DNA of 64,000 bases, taken from positions 867,550 through 931,549 of the forward strand of contig OY725493.1 in the NCBI GenBank assembly GCA_963281255.1, read 5' to 3'. This document shows, one piece after another, positions 42,723 through 54,650 of the stretch. Position numbers and translations under genes: made by a program. A model generated the notes under the pieces. That model searched no databases and was not told the origin of the DNA. It saw only the letters and a list, made by a program, of their open reading frames with translations. How positions within the stretch are numbered: position 1 is the stretch's first letter; every line of letters begins with the position of its first letter. The stretch comes from Aphrocallistes beatrix (taxonomy: Eukaryota > Porifera > Hexactinellida > Sceptrulophora > Aphrocallistidae).

Positions 42723-45231
42723 ATGTTAATCTGCGTCATATTAATTTTCCGTCATAAAATTTTTTCCCCCTAATGTTAATTTGCCGTCATAATTTTCTTC
42801 AAAAACGATTTTTCCTAATGTTAATTTGCCGTCATAATTTACTTCAAAATGAATTTTTCCTAATGTTAATTTGCCGTCATAATTTCCGTCAAAATGAATT
42901 TTTCCTAATGTTAATTTGCCGTCATAATTTCCGTCAAAATGAATTTTTCCTAATGTTAATTTGCCGTCATAATTTCCGTCAAAATGAATTTTTCCTAATG
43001 TTAATTTGCCGTCATAATTTTCTTCAAAATGAATTTTTCCTAATGTTAATTTGCCGTCATAATTTTCTTCAAAAATGAATTTTTCCTAATGTTAATTTGC
43101 CGTCATAATTTTCTTCAAAATGAATTTTTCCTAATGTTAATTTGCCGTCATAATTGTCTTCAAAAATGAATTTTTCCTAATGTTAATTTGCCATCATAAT
43201 TTTCTTCAAAATGAATTTTGCCTAATGTTAATTTGCCGTCATAATTTCCGTCAAAATGAATTTTTCCTAATGTTAATTTGCCGTCATAATTTTCTTCAAA
43301 ATGAATTTTTCCTAATGTTAATTTGCCGTCATAATTTTCTTCAAAATGAATTTTTCCTAATGTTAATTTGCCGTCATAATTTTCTTCAAAATGAATTTTT
43401 CCTAATGTTAATTTGCCGTCATAATTTTCTTCAAAATGAATTTTTCCTAATGTTAATTTGCCGTCATAATTTCCGTCAAAATGAATTTTGCCTAATGTTA
43501 ATTTGCCGTCATAATTTCCGTCAAAATGAATTTTTCCTAATGTTAATTTGCCGTCATAATTTCCGTCAAAATGAATTTTTCCTAATGTTAATTTGCCGTC
43601 ATAATTTTCTTCAAAATGAATTTTTCCTAATGTTAATTTGCCGTCATAATTTTCTTCAAAAATGAATTTTTCCTAATGTTAATTTGCCGTCATAATTTCC
43701 GTCAAAATGAATTTTTCCTATGTTAATTTGCCGTCATAATTTCCGTCAAAATGAATTTTTCCTAATGTTAATTTGCCGTCATAATTTTCTTCAAAATGAA
43801 TTTTTCCTAATGTTAATTTGCCGTCATAATTTCCGTCAAAATGAATTTTTCCTAATGTTAATTTGCCGTCATAATTTCCGTCAAAATGAATTTTTCCTAA
43901 TGTTAATTTGCCATCATAATTTTCTTCAAAATGAATTTTTCCTAATGTTAATTTGCCGTCATAATTTCCGTCAAAATGAATTTTTCCTAATGTTAATTTG
44001 CCGTCATAATTTTCTTCAAAATGAATTTTTCCTAATGTTAATTTGCCGTCATAATTTTCTTCAAAATGAATTTTTCCTAATGTTAATTTGCCGTCATAAT
44101 TTCCGTCAAAATGAATTTTTCCTAATGTTAATTTGCCGTCATAATTTCCGTCAAAATGAATTTTTTCTAATGTTAATTTGCCGTCATAATTTTCTTCAAA
44201 ATGAATTTTTCCTAATGTTAATTTGCCGTCATAATTGTCTTCAAAAATGAATTTTTCCTAATGTTAATTTGCCATCATAATTTTCTTCAAAATGAATTTT
44301 GCCTAATGTTAATTTGCCGTCATAATTTCCGTCAAAATGAATTTTTCCTAATGTTAATTTGCCGTCATAATTTTCTTCAAAATGAATTTTTCCTAATGTT
44401 AATTTGCCGTCATAATTTTCTTCAAAATGAATTTTTCCTAATGTTAATTTGCCGTCATAATTTTCTTCAAAATGAATTTTTCCTAATGTTAATTTGCCGT
44501 CATAATTTTCTTCAAAATGAATTTTTCCTAATGTTAATTTGCCGTCATAATTTTCTTCAAAATGAATTTTGCCTAATGTTAATTTGCCGTCATAATTTCC
44601 GTCAAAATGAATTTTTCCTAATGTTAATTTGCCGTCATAATTTTCTTCAAAATGAATTTTTCCTAATGTTAATTTGCCGTCATAATTTTCTTCAAAATGA
44701 ATTTTTCCTAATGTTAATTTGCCGTCATAATTTTCTTCAAAATGAATTTTGCCTAATGTTAATTTGCCGTCATAATTTCCGTCAAAATGAATTTTTCCTA
44801 ATGTTAATTTGCCGTCATAATTTTCTTCAAAATGAATTTTTCCTAATGTTAATTTGCCGTCATAATTTTCTTCAAAATGAATTTTTCCTAATGTTAATTT
44901 GCCGTCATAATTTCCGTCAAAATGAATTTTTCCTAATGTTAATTTGCCGTCATAATTTTCTTCAAAATGAATTTTTCCTAATGTTAATTTGCCGTCATAA
45001 TTTCCGTCAAAATGAATTTTTCCTAATGTTAATTTGCCGTCATAATTTCCGTCAAAATGAATTTTTCCTAATGTTAATTTGCCGTCATAATTTCCGTCAA
45101 AATGAATTTTTCCTAATGTTAATTTGCCGTCATAATTTCCGTCAAAATGAATTTTTCCTAATGTTAATTTGCCGTCATAATTTTCTTCAAAATGAATTTT
45201 TCCTAATGTTAATTTGCCGTCATAATTTTCC
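42721..45231. repeat. Tandem array of a 45-bp repeat (about 55 units)
   Basis: Unit of 45 bp containing 'ATGTTAATTTGCCGTCATAA' then either 'TTTTCTTCAAAAT' or 'TTTCCGTCAAAAT' and 'GAATTTTTCCTA'. Since 45 is a multiple of 3 and the unit has no stop in one plus-strand frame, long ORFs of 15-residue repeats appear; they are broken by occasional units with an extra base. The order of the two unit types is irregular, but a marked block (a 'CATCATAA' unit, then a 'TTTTGCC' junction, then the other type followed by four of the first) recurs near 43180 and 44261, showing block duplication. Confidence 0.95.
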
Positions 45232-46243
45232 CATTATTTAGATCAAATTTCGTGATTTATTCATTTTGGGGGGACCAGGCCCCCCCGTGGCTACGCCCAT
45301 GCCCGCGACTCTTCCAAAACACTCTATTATAGATTATGGTGCCCGCGTGTTAGTGATTGTAATTTTAAATGGGCCCGCCTAATTTTGGTATGGAATTGAT
45401 GCTGAATATCAATATATTTTCTATAATCTTTTTAGGATGTTTCAATATGTTTTCTTATTTTGCTTTTATAGTAAGTATAATTTTAGTTGTAACATTGCTT
45501 CCAAATACTTTAGGGGTCCGAATAAACCCCTAGAGTAGGTTCTAATTTCAGTTCTTGCTACGGCCATGGTGATGTGACCGTAACAAGAACTGACAGATTT
45601 GTGGCCCACTTTAAGGTTGCCCTCAGCTGGGTTAGGGTATGGCTGGAAACTACTCACTTTATTATGAAGTGCGAACATTTTATATGGTTACTACTGTATG
45701 TAGTATTTGTAAGGCTTTTTAATATAAATTTTATACACATGCTTTTCACACCATCATATACACATTCTAGAACTCTTGACTGGATTTGAATAATGCTAGA
45801 GACTAGCTTTCAACGGTCGGCATAGGATCTCTAGGGGTGTAGATTCTGAATATCGTTTTCTTGAGACTATGATACATATTTTGTTTGTTTCCGTTTAGAA
45901 TAGATACGTGAAGAAAACAAAATTATATCCTAGAGACAGTGTTAACAAGTACTGGTGAAATTTAGTTCGCGCAGGTTCAGGTTAAACTACAATAGAATAT
46001 ACAAGTACAGATATAGTAAAATGTGACAGAAGGAAAGGGGGATTAATGTTGCGTTACGTAACGAATTATATGAATTTTTTAATAAAAAGATTACATTTTC
46101 ACGTTAAAGCATACTGTCGTGATCCACAATGCTTTACAAGCAATGCACTATTTAGGTTTCTTCATTTTATCATCAGATATTAATGTTTGCAATATTTCGT
46201 GTTAGCAACAAATTCGTGTAAGTTATGTTACGTAATGCTGATT
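45232..46243. other. Spacer between the two arrays, with left inverted flank
   Basis: About 1 kb. 45647-45865 includes the left arm of an inverted pair with 49150-49263. 45240-45310 carries 'GGGGGACCAGGCCCCCCC', a short GC-rich inverted sequence. No coding region seen. Confidence 0.5.
45647..45865 (+). repeat. Left arm of inverted repeat flanking the 29-bp array
   Basis: 'CTGGAAACTACTCACTTTAT' and 'GAAGTGCGAACATTTTATAT' followed, after about 90 extra bases, by 'GACTAGCTTTCAACGGTCGG' and 'GGGTGTAGATTCTGAAT'. The complement of these blocks occurs in the same order at 49150-49263. Confidence 0.7.
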
Positions 46244-48988
46244 GTGACATAGAGAAGGGAGTATAAGAGGTTGTGACATAGAGAGGGGAGTATAAGAGAT
46301 TGTGACATAGAGAAGGGAGTATAAGAGATTGTGACATAGAGAAGGGAGTATAAGAGATTGTGACATAGAGAAGGGAGTATAAGAGATTGTGACATAGAGA
46401 AGGGAGTATAAGAGATTGTGACATAGAGAAGGGAGTATAAGAGATTGTGACATAGAGAAGGGAGTATAAGAGATTGTGACATAGAGAAGGGAGTATAAGA
46501 GATTGTGACATAGAGAGGGGAGTATAAGAGATTGTGACATAGAGAAGGGAGTATAAGAGGTTGTGACATAGAGAAGGGAGTATAAGAGATTGTGACATAG
46601 AGAGGGGAGTATAAGAGATTGTGACATAGAGAAGAGAGTATAAGAGATTGTGACATAGAGAAGGGAGTATAAGAGATTGTGACATAGAGAAGGGAGTATA
46701 AGAGATTGTGACATAGAGAGGGGAGTATAAGAGATTGTGACATAGAGAAGGGAGTATAAGAGATTGTGACATAGAGAAGGGAGTATAAGAGATTGTGACA
46801 TAGAGAAGGGAGTATAAGAGATTGTGACATAGAGAAGGGAGTATAAGAGATTGTGACATAGAGAAGGGAGTATAAGAGATTGTGACATAGAGAAGGGAGT
46901 ATAAGAGATTGTGACATAGAGAAGGGAGTATAAGAGATTGTGACATAGAGAAGGGAGTATAAGAGATTGTGACATAGAGAAGGGAGTATAAGAGATTGTG
47001 ACATAGAGAAGAGAGTATAAGAGATTGTGACATAGAGAAGGGAGTATAAGAGATTGTGACATAGAGAAGAGAGTATAAGAGATTGTGACATAGAGAAGGG
47101 AGTATAAGAGATTGTGACATAGAGAAGGGACTATAAGAGATTGTGACATAGAGAAGGGAGTATAAGAGATTGTGACATAGAGAAGGGAGTATAAGAGATT
47201 GTGACATAGAGAAGGGAGTATAAGAGATTGTGACATAGAGAAGGGAGTATAAGAGATTGTGACATAGAGAAGGGAGTATAAGAGATTGTGACATAGAGAA
47301 GGGAGTATAAGAGATTGTGACATAGAGAAGAGAGTATAAGAGATTGTGACATAGAGAAGAGAGTATAAGAGATTGTGACATAGAGAAGGGAGTATAAGAG
47401 ATTGTGACATAGAGAAGAGAGTATAAGAGATTGTGACATAGAGAAGGGAGTATAAGAGATTGTGACATAGAGAAGGGAGTATAAGAGATTGTGACATAGA
47501 GAAGGGAGTATAAGAGATTGTGACATAGAGAAGGGAGTATAAGAGATTGTGACATAGAGAAGGGAGTATAAGAGATTGTGACATAGAGAAGGGAGTATAA
47601 GAGATTGTGACATAGAGAAGGGAGTATAAGAGATTGTGACATAGAGAAGGGAGTATAAGAGATTGTGACATAGAGAAGAGAGTATAAGAGATTGTGACAT
47701 AGAGAAGGGAGTATAAGAGATTGTGACATAGAGAAGAGAGTATAAGAGATTGTGACATAGAGAAGAGAGTATAAGAGATTGTGACATAGAGAAGGGAGTA
47801 TAAGAGATTGTGACATAGAGAAGAGAGTATAAGAGATTGTGACATAGAGAAGGGAGTATAAGAGATTGTGACATAGAGAAGGGAGTATAAGAGATTGTGA
47901 CATAGAGAAGAGAGTATAAGAGATTGTGACATAGAGAAGGGAGTATAAGAGATTGTGACATAGAGAAGGGAGTATAAGAGATTGTGACATAGAGAAGAGA
48001 GTATAAGAGATTGTGACATAGAGAAGAGAGTATAAGAGATTGTGACATAGAGAAGGGAGTATAAGAGATTGTGACATAGAGAAGAGAGTATAAGAGATTG
48101 TGACATAGAGAAGGGAGTATAAGAGATTGTGACATAGAGAAGGGAGTATAAGAGATTGTGACATAGAGAAGAGAGTATAAGAGATTGTGACATAGAGAAG
48201 GGAGTATAAGAGATTGTGACATAGAGAAGAGAGTATAAGAGATTGTGACATAGAGAAGAGAGTATAAGAGATTGTGACATAGAGAAGGGAGTATAAGAGA
48301 TTGTGACATAGAGAAGAGAGTATAAGAGATTGTGACATAGAGAAGGGAGTATAAGAGATTGTGACATAGAGAAGGGAGTATAAGAGATTGTGACATAGAG
48401 AAGAGAGTATAAGAGATTGTGACATAGAGAAGGGAGTATAAGAGATTGTGACATAGAGAAGGGAGTATAAGAGATTGTGACATAGAGAAGAGAGTATAAG
48501 AGATTGTGACATAGAGAAGAGAGTATAAGAGATTGTGACATAGAGAAGGGAGTATAAGAGATTGTGACATAGAGAAGAGAGTATAAGAGATTGTGACATA
48601 GAGAAGGGAGTATAAGAGATTGTGACATAGAGAAGGGAGTATAAGAGATTGTGACATAGAGAAGAGAGTATAAGAGATTGTGACATAGAGAAGGGAGTAT
48701 AAGAGATTGTGACATAGAGAAGGGAGTATAAGAGATTGTGACATAGAGAAGAGAGTATAAGAGATTGTGACATAGAGAAGGGAGTATAAGAGATTGTGAC
48801 ATAGAGAAGGGAGTATAAGAGATTGTGACATAGAGAAGGGAGTATAAGAGATTGTGACATAGAGAAGGGAGTATAAGAGATTGTGACATAGAGAAGGGAG
48901 TATAAGAGATTGTGACATAGAGAAGGGAGTATAAGAGATTGTGACATAGAGAAGAGAGTATAAGAGATTGTGACATAGAGAAGGGAGG
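46244..48988. repeat. Tandem array of a 29-bp repeat (about 94 units)
   Basis: Unit 'GAGATTGTGACATAGAGAAG' plus 'GGAGTATAA'. Units differ mostly at one base (GAAGGGAG or GAAGAGAG), with a few GAGGGGAG units and GGTTGTG junctions near the left end. The unit has no stop on the minus strand in any frame, and 29 is not a multiple of 3, so three overlapping minus-strand ORFs of hundreds of codons appear. They are by-products of the repeat, not genes. There are no spacers, so it is not a CRISPR. Confidence 0.96.
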
Positions 48989-49149
48989 GGTGTTGGATTT
49001 GAGGATTTCTGCGTTTGAACGGTCCCGGTGGTAGATTCCAAATATCGAAATTGGAAGAAAATTGCGAACATTTTGACCGCCGAAATTAAATTTTTTTGAA
49101 TAATGAAATACATGATAGGGTAGAGTCACCCAAACAAACAAATATTTAT

Positions 49150-49263
49150 TCTCTACTTTTTGGAATCTACACCCAAAAACCCTAGGTCAACCGTTGTAGG
49201 CTAGTTTCTAGCATATTTTAGTAGAACCATATAAAATGTTCGCACTTCATGATGAAGTGAGTA
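49150..49263 (-). repeat. Right arm of inverted repeat flanking the 29-bp array
   Basis: Reads on the minus strand as 'CTGGAAACTACTCACTTCAT', 'GAAGTGCGAACATTTTATAT', 'GAAACTAGCCTACAACGGTT' and 'GGGTGTAGATTCCAAAAAG', matching the left arm at 45647-45865. Confidence 0.7.
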
Positions 49264-49290
49264 GTTTCCAGAAGCCTTATTAGCATATGT

Positions 49291-49503
49291 ACATGCCAAC
49301 TGTCCCGTTTTTGGCGGGACGTCCCGCTTTTCTCACTATTCTAATGAGCTAATTTTCATGATTGTCCCGTTTTTACTTGAAATTTCCCCATTATGTCCCG
49401 CTTTTTTTGATTCTATGTATAATACTTTTCTATTACGTCCCGCCATGTCCCACGAAATTCAACGCTGCGTCCCGCTTTTATCATGGCTCAAGTTGGTATG
49501 TAT
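49291..49503 (-). mobile_element. GGGACGTCCC MITE, inverted copy
   Basis: 'TACATGCCAACTGTCCCGTT' then 'GGCGGGACGTCCCGC', ending 'ATGGCTCAAGTTGGTATGTA'. Same family as 36922-37139 and 37551-37712, opposite orientation. It directly follows the right inverted arm of the array. Confidence 0.7.
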
Positions 49504-49881
49504 GCTTATTAGTGATGAAAGCAGCCATACATTGACTCGTACCAACATCTCCCGCGGAAGATGTTTGCCATTCGACAACATCTTCCAATAGCACACATCT
49601 ACCGTAACATATCTTTTTTATTTTCACTGTTTTTTGAAGGGCTAGTATTCTCTGTATATTAACATTCATAATTTGACCAAATAAATACACTTGCGTAACT
49701 GGAAATTATACACTAGAGATGTCATCTCCCTTATAATTACTCATTGTGAGCGAGCAAACTTGACTGAACACTTGAATTCATGAATTATGGACAGTAATTG
49801 TCTCAGAGCCACAATAGCATAACTTTTTAAACATGGAGTGAGTCTGATTTTTTCCTTCCATTTGTTCAATTTTATTCTATC

Positions 49882-49953
49882 GGGGGTGTAGCTCAGTGGT
49901 AGAGCGCTCGCTTTGCATGCGAGAGGCCCGGGGTTCGAAACCCCGCTCCTCCA
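49882..49953 (+). tRNA. tRNA-Ala (anticodon TGC)
   Basis: 72 bases fold into a cloverleaf: D-arm 'GCTCAGTGGTAGAGC', anticodon arm 'CTCGC-TTTGCAT-GCGAG' with TGC, T-arm 'CGGGG-TTCGAAA-CCCCG', discriminator A. Internal promoter boxes A ('TAGCTCAGTGGTAGAGC') and B ('GGTTCGAAACC') are present, and a T-run at 49955-49959 can end Pol III transcription. The acceptor stem has the G3-U70 pair that marks tRNA-Ala; position 6-67 is a T-T mismatch. There is no intron. Confidence 0.95.
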
Positions 49954-50396
49954 CTTTTTGTTCTTTTTTGAATAATTTCACCTCACATACTGAATAACCA
50001 TGGACCATGGATCTAAACCAATGCAACTACGTAAAATATGCACTGACCTTGACTAATAATAGATTTCACCTGATTTAGAATTCTATAAGCAAGAAGAATG
50101 GGATATCTTATCTTGAAACAGACACATGCAACCAACTTTAACTATTCTGAATTTAATTTCCATCTTTTGACTCTCGAAATATCAAATGTTTACGTTCTAC
50201 TTTTAATAATAAAATTAGTATAGAACTCGATTCAATTATTTTATAATATTTTGTGTTGTATTTGGGTCTGTCTGTCCCGCAATAAAACAAATAGAAAGGT
50301 CCCCAGCATCGAACTGACCAATCCAATCACAGACAATCCTGTTTATTGGGACCGCATAGGCTCTCCGGTATTATGTCTCTCCCCAGCTAGCAGAGA
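49954..50396. other. Upstream region of PRKDC
   Basis: AT-rich spacer between tRNA-Ala and the PRKDC start codon; should hold the PRKDC promoter. No clear TATA box or coding region. Confidence 0.4.
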
Positions 50397-53300
50397 ATGG
50401 ACGCTCTCACGAGCACCCTCTCCTCCCTGCTACTCACCCCCAAAGCCTCGCACCCCCGGCGGGGCGAGGAGGCGAGACAGCTAGCGCAGGACTTGTTCCC
50501 CCTCTGCTACGACCTGCCGGACGAGCAGCTGGACCTCTCCCTCTCCAGTCTCTTCTCCCCCGGGGCCGGGATTCTGCAGTTCACGAAGCAGGTCGCAGAC
50601 TTGGACGAGTTCTCAGAGGCCCTGGAGGCTACCTTCAAGTTCCTGATCGCCTTCGTGAAGCGATTAGAGTCCCGAGCCAGTGCCTACAGTCCCGATGTGA
50701 GAGAGGCTGCGCTCTCCGTCTTCTCACGTGCTAGGCTGGGTAAGGTGAGTCCATTAGGAATTTAACAGTAAAACCATGGATTCTTTCTACCAGCACTTCT
50801 AATGTACAAATTTCCTAAAACTGGGGTTTTAAGGATATAGCACTTTTCGATTCTTGAGAGATTGGTCTCGTCTTTGGTTCATCATTCTCAACAGTTCAGC
50901 TTCCTTTTCTCTCCACAATCCAACCTCCAACTGATGAACATTTAATAATGCTTCAATGTTGCCTTTGGTAGTGGTATTTCCATTCAAGATTTCTCTTGCA
51001 TATAAGTTCCATTCTAACTAATGAATACTACAATCGAATTTCGAAATGTTTATTTTTTCACAAAATTAAAAATTCGAATAAATAATGTTAGGAGTTGGTT
51101 TCTCGTTTCTTTGCCAATATTTCAAAACAGAGGTAGAAGAAGGAGAGGTGTGAAGGGACAGCCAGTAGCCGGGGAACCACTCCCTTCCACAGAGCCCGAG
51201 CCCCTTCCGTCCGCACCAGAGACAGGAACACAGTCCCCATGGACAGTTTCTCCCCGCCCATGATATTGATCGACTGCATCCTGGTCTTCATCACGTCGAA
51301 CGGTGTAGTCATGAAGGAGGCCAGAGTCCCGCTAATCAGTCCGGCCCAATACCTCTCCATCTTGGTCGCTTCTGCCCCCCGCGACGCTTCGAACCGTCTC
51401 TGGATCAGGTGTCGCGTAGAGAAGAAAATACTCCCGAACACCACCTCCCTCCCCACGCATCCGGACCAACCGGTGTAGAGGAACCGCAGCCCGCGGACCC
51501 GCACGATCTCCCTCAGAGAGTTCCTCCACACGGTCGCTTGGATCGTGACCAGCTCGGAGGGACTGTTGAACACGGCCGTACAGACCCCCGCCACGGCTCC
51601 ACTCACGGACCACTTCACGGTCTGGTACCACACGCTCTGATCCCTGCGGCCTTCGAACAGAGACCGGGTCCACTCGTAGCCCTGCATCTTGAACGCCTTC
51701 TCCGGCATTATGACGAGCATTCTCTGAGACAGTCCCCCGTACAGCGTCTTGACTGGGTACTTCATGCTCAAGCGGAGGAACCCCCTCAGCGTGAATGAGG
51801 GCCTCTGCATGTGGGTCTTCAGGAGGAGGAGCGGCTGGTGGACAGCCACCGAGGCTGCGGCTGCTAAGCCTCCGCTCATCCCAATCCACAGCAGCTCCCT
51901 GTGTCCCAGTAGCTTCACTTCCTCCAAGCTCATCTGCTCTCTCTGTTCACCATTCTGATAAACAGTAATGATGCAGGATTAAATATTGCAGAATATAGTT
52001 ACTAAGCACCTATGAGACTAAATGTATGCCTGCTCTTTATGCAAGAAGTAATAGTAAATATTCGAAGCTGAGTTATCGAATGGAACAAACCGTTAAGATT
52101 GACTTGCAAAGATTTTCCCTTTCATTTTTCGTGTCAATCATTCTTATTTCCAACGAGTTTTAAACCAATAAATATAGACTCAAACTTGTTTAGAATATAT
52201 TTAATGTAAGTGCCTATTCCCACGAAAGAGATATTGTTGTGTTACAGAGGAATGTTTAGCAACAAGAATTCATGTGTCATCTCATCCATAAAACTGAAGT
52301 AACATTCTGATTCATAACTATCATCTAAAACGACGGTAGCGTCACTAGTTCTAATACTATATGTTGATTGCAAAATGATTCCTTTTATAGTTTCATTCAC
52401 TGAATTATTAATCCCTAAATTTTTTAAATTTGCTATTTGTGGCATATATTTATGAAACTAAGCATTGTGAATGCTGCTCAGACGTGTTTCTATGCAATCT
52501 TCCTTCTTGTTTATTAAATGAATCTCATCCATGGTAAATTACTCATTATCCTGTACAATCCCAATGGGTGTTGATCAGTACTGTCCGTAGGTCCGCATGG
52601 TCGCTCTAGACCTGCTCCTCGTGCTGCTGGACAAGAAGCTCCCGCTAGGAGAACAGGACCGAGTGCAGAACCTGTTGGATCGCTGTCTAAGCGCGGCCTT
52701 GCACGAACAGACCAAGCTCTCCTCCGGAGCTAAGGGCAGTCTGTTTGAGCTGCTGGGAAAGCTGGCAGAGTGCCACTACCAAGTGGCAGCAGCAGTGGAG
52801 GACAGAATAGTCACACTCTTTCTGGGTTTGTTTGTTATTACATCTGTAACGTCATGGACTAGCTGTGTACACGAAATGGAGAGAGATTAAACTCGTTTTC
52901 ACAGTTACTCTCTTTGGTAAAATTTGACCAAATATTCATACCATTCAGACGTAGTGAACTATCTATGTATTAGGATCGGCGATCTTTTGTTTTTTTGAAC
53001 GATCGGATGGAAGATCGCGATCTGTCTTAGTCCGATCATTTTTCCGAGCATTTTTGGAGATGTTTATGTCTTCTCTCCTCATCAACATTAATTTATTCTA
53101 TTTTCTACCCTGTTACAAATTTTGAGCTTTCTTCTAGCACTAAAATACTATTTCGTATTCTGATAGCTCAGCTTGATAGGTATTTCGAACTTAGTTCCAA
53201 TAAAAAGTATGTGTTATCAGGGTTTTTTAAGGATTTGCTCATCACAGGGTTTTCCGATATGACATATTGCATATTTGATTTTCGTTATTTACCACAAACT

Positions 53301-53794
53301 TGGATTGGTTATTACTATATTACAACGACGGCTTCTACTCTGTTTCTATGGCAACTAGTTACTAGTGTGGCCTCATTGAAGCCAACTGGTTTAGAGCGAA
53401 TTCACCATTACATCATCCCATGTTCTCTAAACCAATTTTACATGTTTAGTTACAGATTGTTCGATGGTTTAGGGATTCTGAAGAGTCAGATGGAAGGCAG
53501 CAAGAAGAGTCCGGACATGCCGGTTATCGCCGGCTGTCTCCGCGGACTCACTCACTACCTGCACTCCTTCAGCAAGAGCGTGGAGGAAGGGAGCCGCTAC
53601 GCCAAGGACATCTACTCCTACGCGAGGAAGGCAGCGGACCCTAAAGTTCCTCTCAGCAGGTTCGACGTCCAGAGGTCAGGCCTGGGTCTGCTAGCGCAGC
53701 ACGGAGCTCAGTTCAGAGCTTTCCTCGTGGCAGACTATCAGGCTGTGTTCTCCTTCCTTCTTCCTCTCCTTGAGCACCATAACAGGGACCTCAA
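50397..53794 (+). CDS. PRKDC: DNA-dependent protein kinase catalytic subunit, first three exons only
   Basis: Exons 50397-50744, 52591-52825 and 53473-53794 join in phase into 301 codons plus two bases. The third exon reads 'MPVIAGCLRGLTHYLHSFSK', 'RSGLGLLAQHGAQFRAFLV' and 'EHHNRDLK', which aligns without gaps to the amino-terminal HEAT region of human DNA-PKcs ('[20 protein letters not shown]'...'NVELK'). Exons 1 and 2 fit the preceding helices. DNA-PKcs is the giant PI3K-like kinase of non-homologous end joining, recruited by Ku to DNA breaks; the full protein is about 4100 residues, so well over 90% is missing. No fourth exon is found in the next 10 kb, which is repeats. The gene either has a very long intron here or is cut. 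Intron 1 contains an SLC25 gene on the other strand. Confidence 0.85.
51088..51933 (-). CDS. Mitochondrial carrier (SLC25 family), nested in PRKDC intron 1
   Basis: An intronless 281-codon minus-strand ORF from an ATG at 51933. It has the three-fold repeat of inner-membrane carriers. Signature motifs: repeat 1 'HQPLLLLKTHMQ' (acidic residue replaced by Leu), repeat 2 'NSPSELVTIQAT' and repeat 3 'TTPFDVMKTRMQ' (canonical P-x-D-x-x-K). Glycine-rich helix starts 'GMSGGLAAAAS', 'WSVSGAVAGVC' and 'GLISGTLASFM' match odd-numbered carrier helices. The length is normal for the family. The substrate cannot be told from these motifs. AATAAA on the minus strand near 51050 is a plausible poly(A) signal. 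The gene lies entirely between PRKDC exons 1 and 2 and is antisense to that transcript. Confidence 0.9.
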   Translation of the reverse strand: MSLEEVKLLGHRELLWIGMSGGLAAAASVAVHQPLLLLKTHMQRPSFTLRGFLRLSMKYPVKTLYGGLSQRMLVIMPEKAFKMQGYEWTRSLFEGRRDQSVWYQTVKWSVSGAVAGVCTAVFNSPSELVTIQATVWRNSLREIVRVRGLRFLYTGWSGCVGREVVFGSIFFSTRHLIQRRFEASRGAEATKMERYWAGLISGTLASFMTTPFDVMKTRMQSINIMGGEKLSMGTVFLSLVRTEGARALWKGVVPRLLAVPSHLSFFYLCFEILAKKRETNS

Positions 53795-54650
53795 GTGAGT
53801 TATTGTGTTTACCATTACATACTACCACGGCCTTACTAAATACGTACAATATATTTCTTTTCTATGCACATACGTATAATATAAGTCAGATAATTGAGAA
53901 CTTTACGCGGTTCTATTTTTATCTCAAAGGTTTGTGTTGTTTTAATCTTCTGTTGATAAGTTTGCCTCATTATTGATCGAATCTGACTCGAGTGGCATTT
54001 GGGTGGTACCGTGGTGGAATGGGTTCAAATCATAGACTCCTTTTATTAAGGACTAGAAGATGCCAGCTCGGATCCTGGAACTTGGGTCCATTGTGTATTA
54101 CTGATATCTCGTAATCCGTTAAAAAGTTAGTTAGATAAATGTATTATTGTCAAATAGGAAGTCGTTTTTGAGTCCATTGGTCATGTCGCCTTACCTCAAC
54201 TACGTTTAGAATGTGATGTTTTCAGACCAAAAACCTGTTTTGAACACATTTAGAGCATTATTATTAATGTATGATTTTCACACAAAATCAAAATGGTGAC
54301 TGGTTGATTCCAAGACTTTCAAATGGAAGATTGTTACATTCCAGCGTGGAAATGCATTTTTCAACTTTCTATTATCTCACAATACATTTTGGAACATAAA
54401 ATCCATGGAACATAAAAGGCTTTTGAGATATGGTGCAATTTATCAATTTTGATTTTCATAAATATATATCGCTTTTTACTAAAATTAAGATGGCTATATA
54501 AGTTGTTGCTAACTATTAATAACAACTAATGTCATTGTAGCGTCGTACAATGATTTATATTGTGAAGTGAAATACTGCGATTAAGTGAATTATGAGTTAG
54601 GACATTTAGAAATGAGACTGTATATTTCATCAGAAATGTGGAATTCAATA
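53795..54650. other. Start of PRKDC intron 3 or downstream sequence
   Basis: AT-rich with a valid donor 'GTGAGT' at 53795. No further exon or recognisable repeat up to the Helitron-like element. Confidence 0.4.

Noticed and set aside
42773-45241. Plus-strand ORFs of 101-326 codons with a 15-residue repeat
   Set aside because: Frame of the 45-bp tandem repeat, broken by single-base indels, with no start context or splice signals.
46244-48988. Possible CRISPR array (29-bp repeats)
   Set aside because: Repeats are directly adjacent with no unique spacers, and the genome is eukaryotic.
46173-49141. Minus-strand ORFs of 924, 972, 660 and 287 codons
   Set aside because: They are the three frames of one 29-bp tandem repeat with no stops, overlapping each other; no protein-like composition.
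52242-52445. Minus-strand ORF of 67 codons in PRKDC intron 1
   Set aside because: AT-rich, no recognisable motif and no second copy; a chance ORF is likely.
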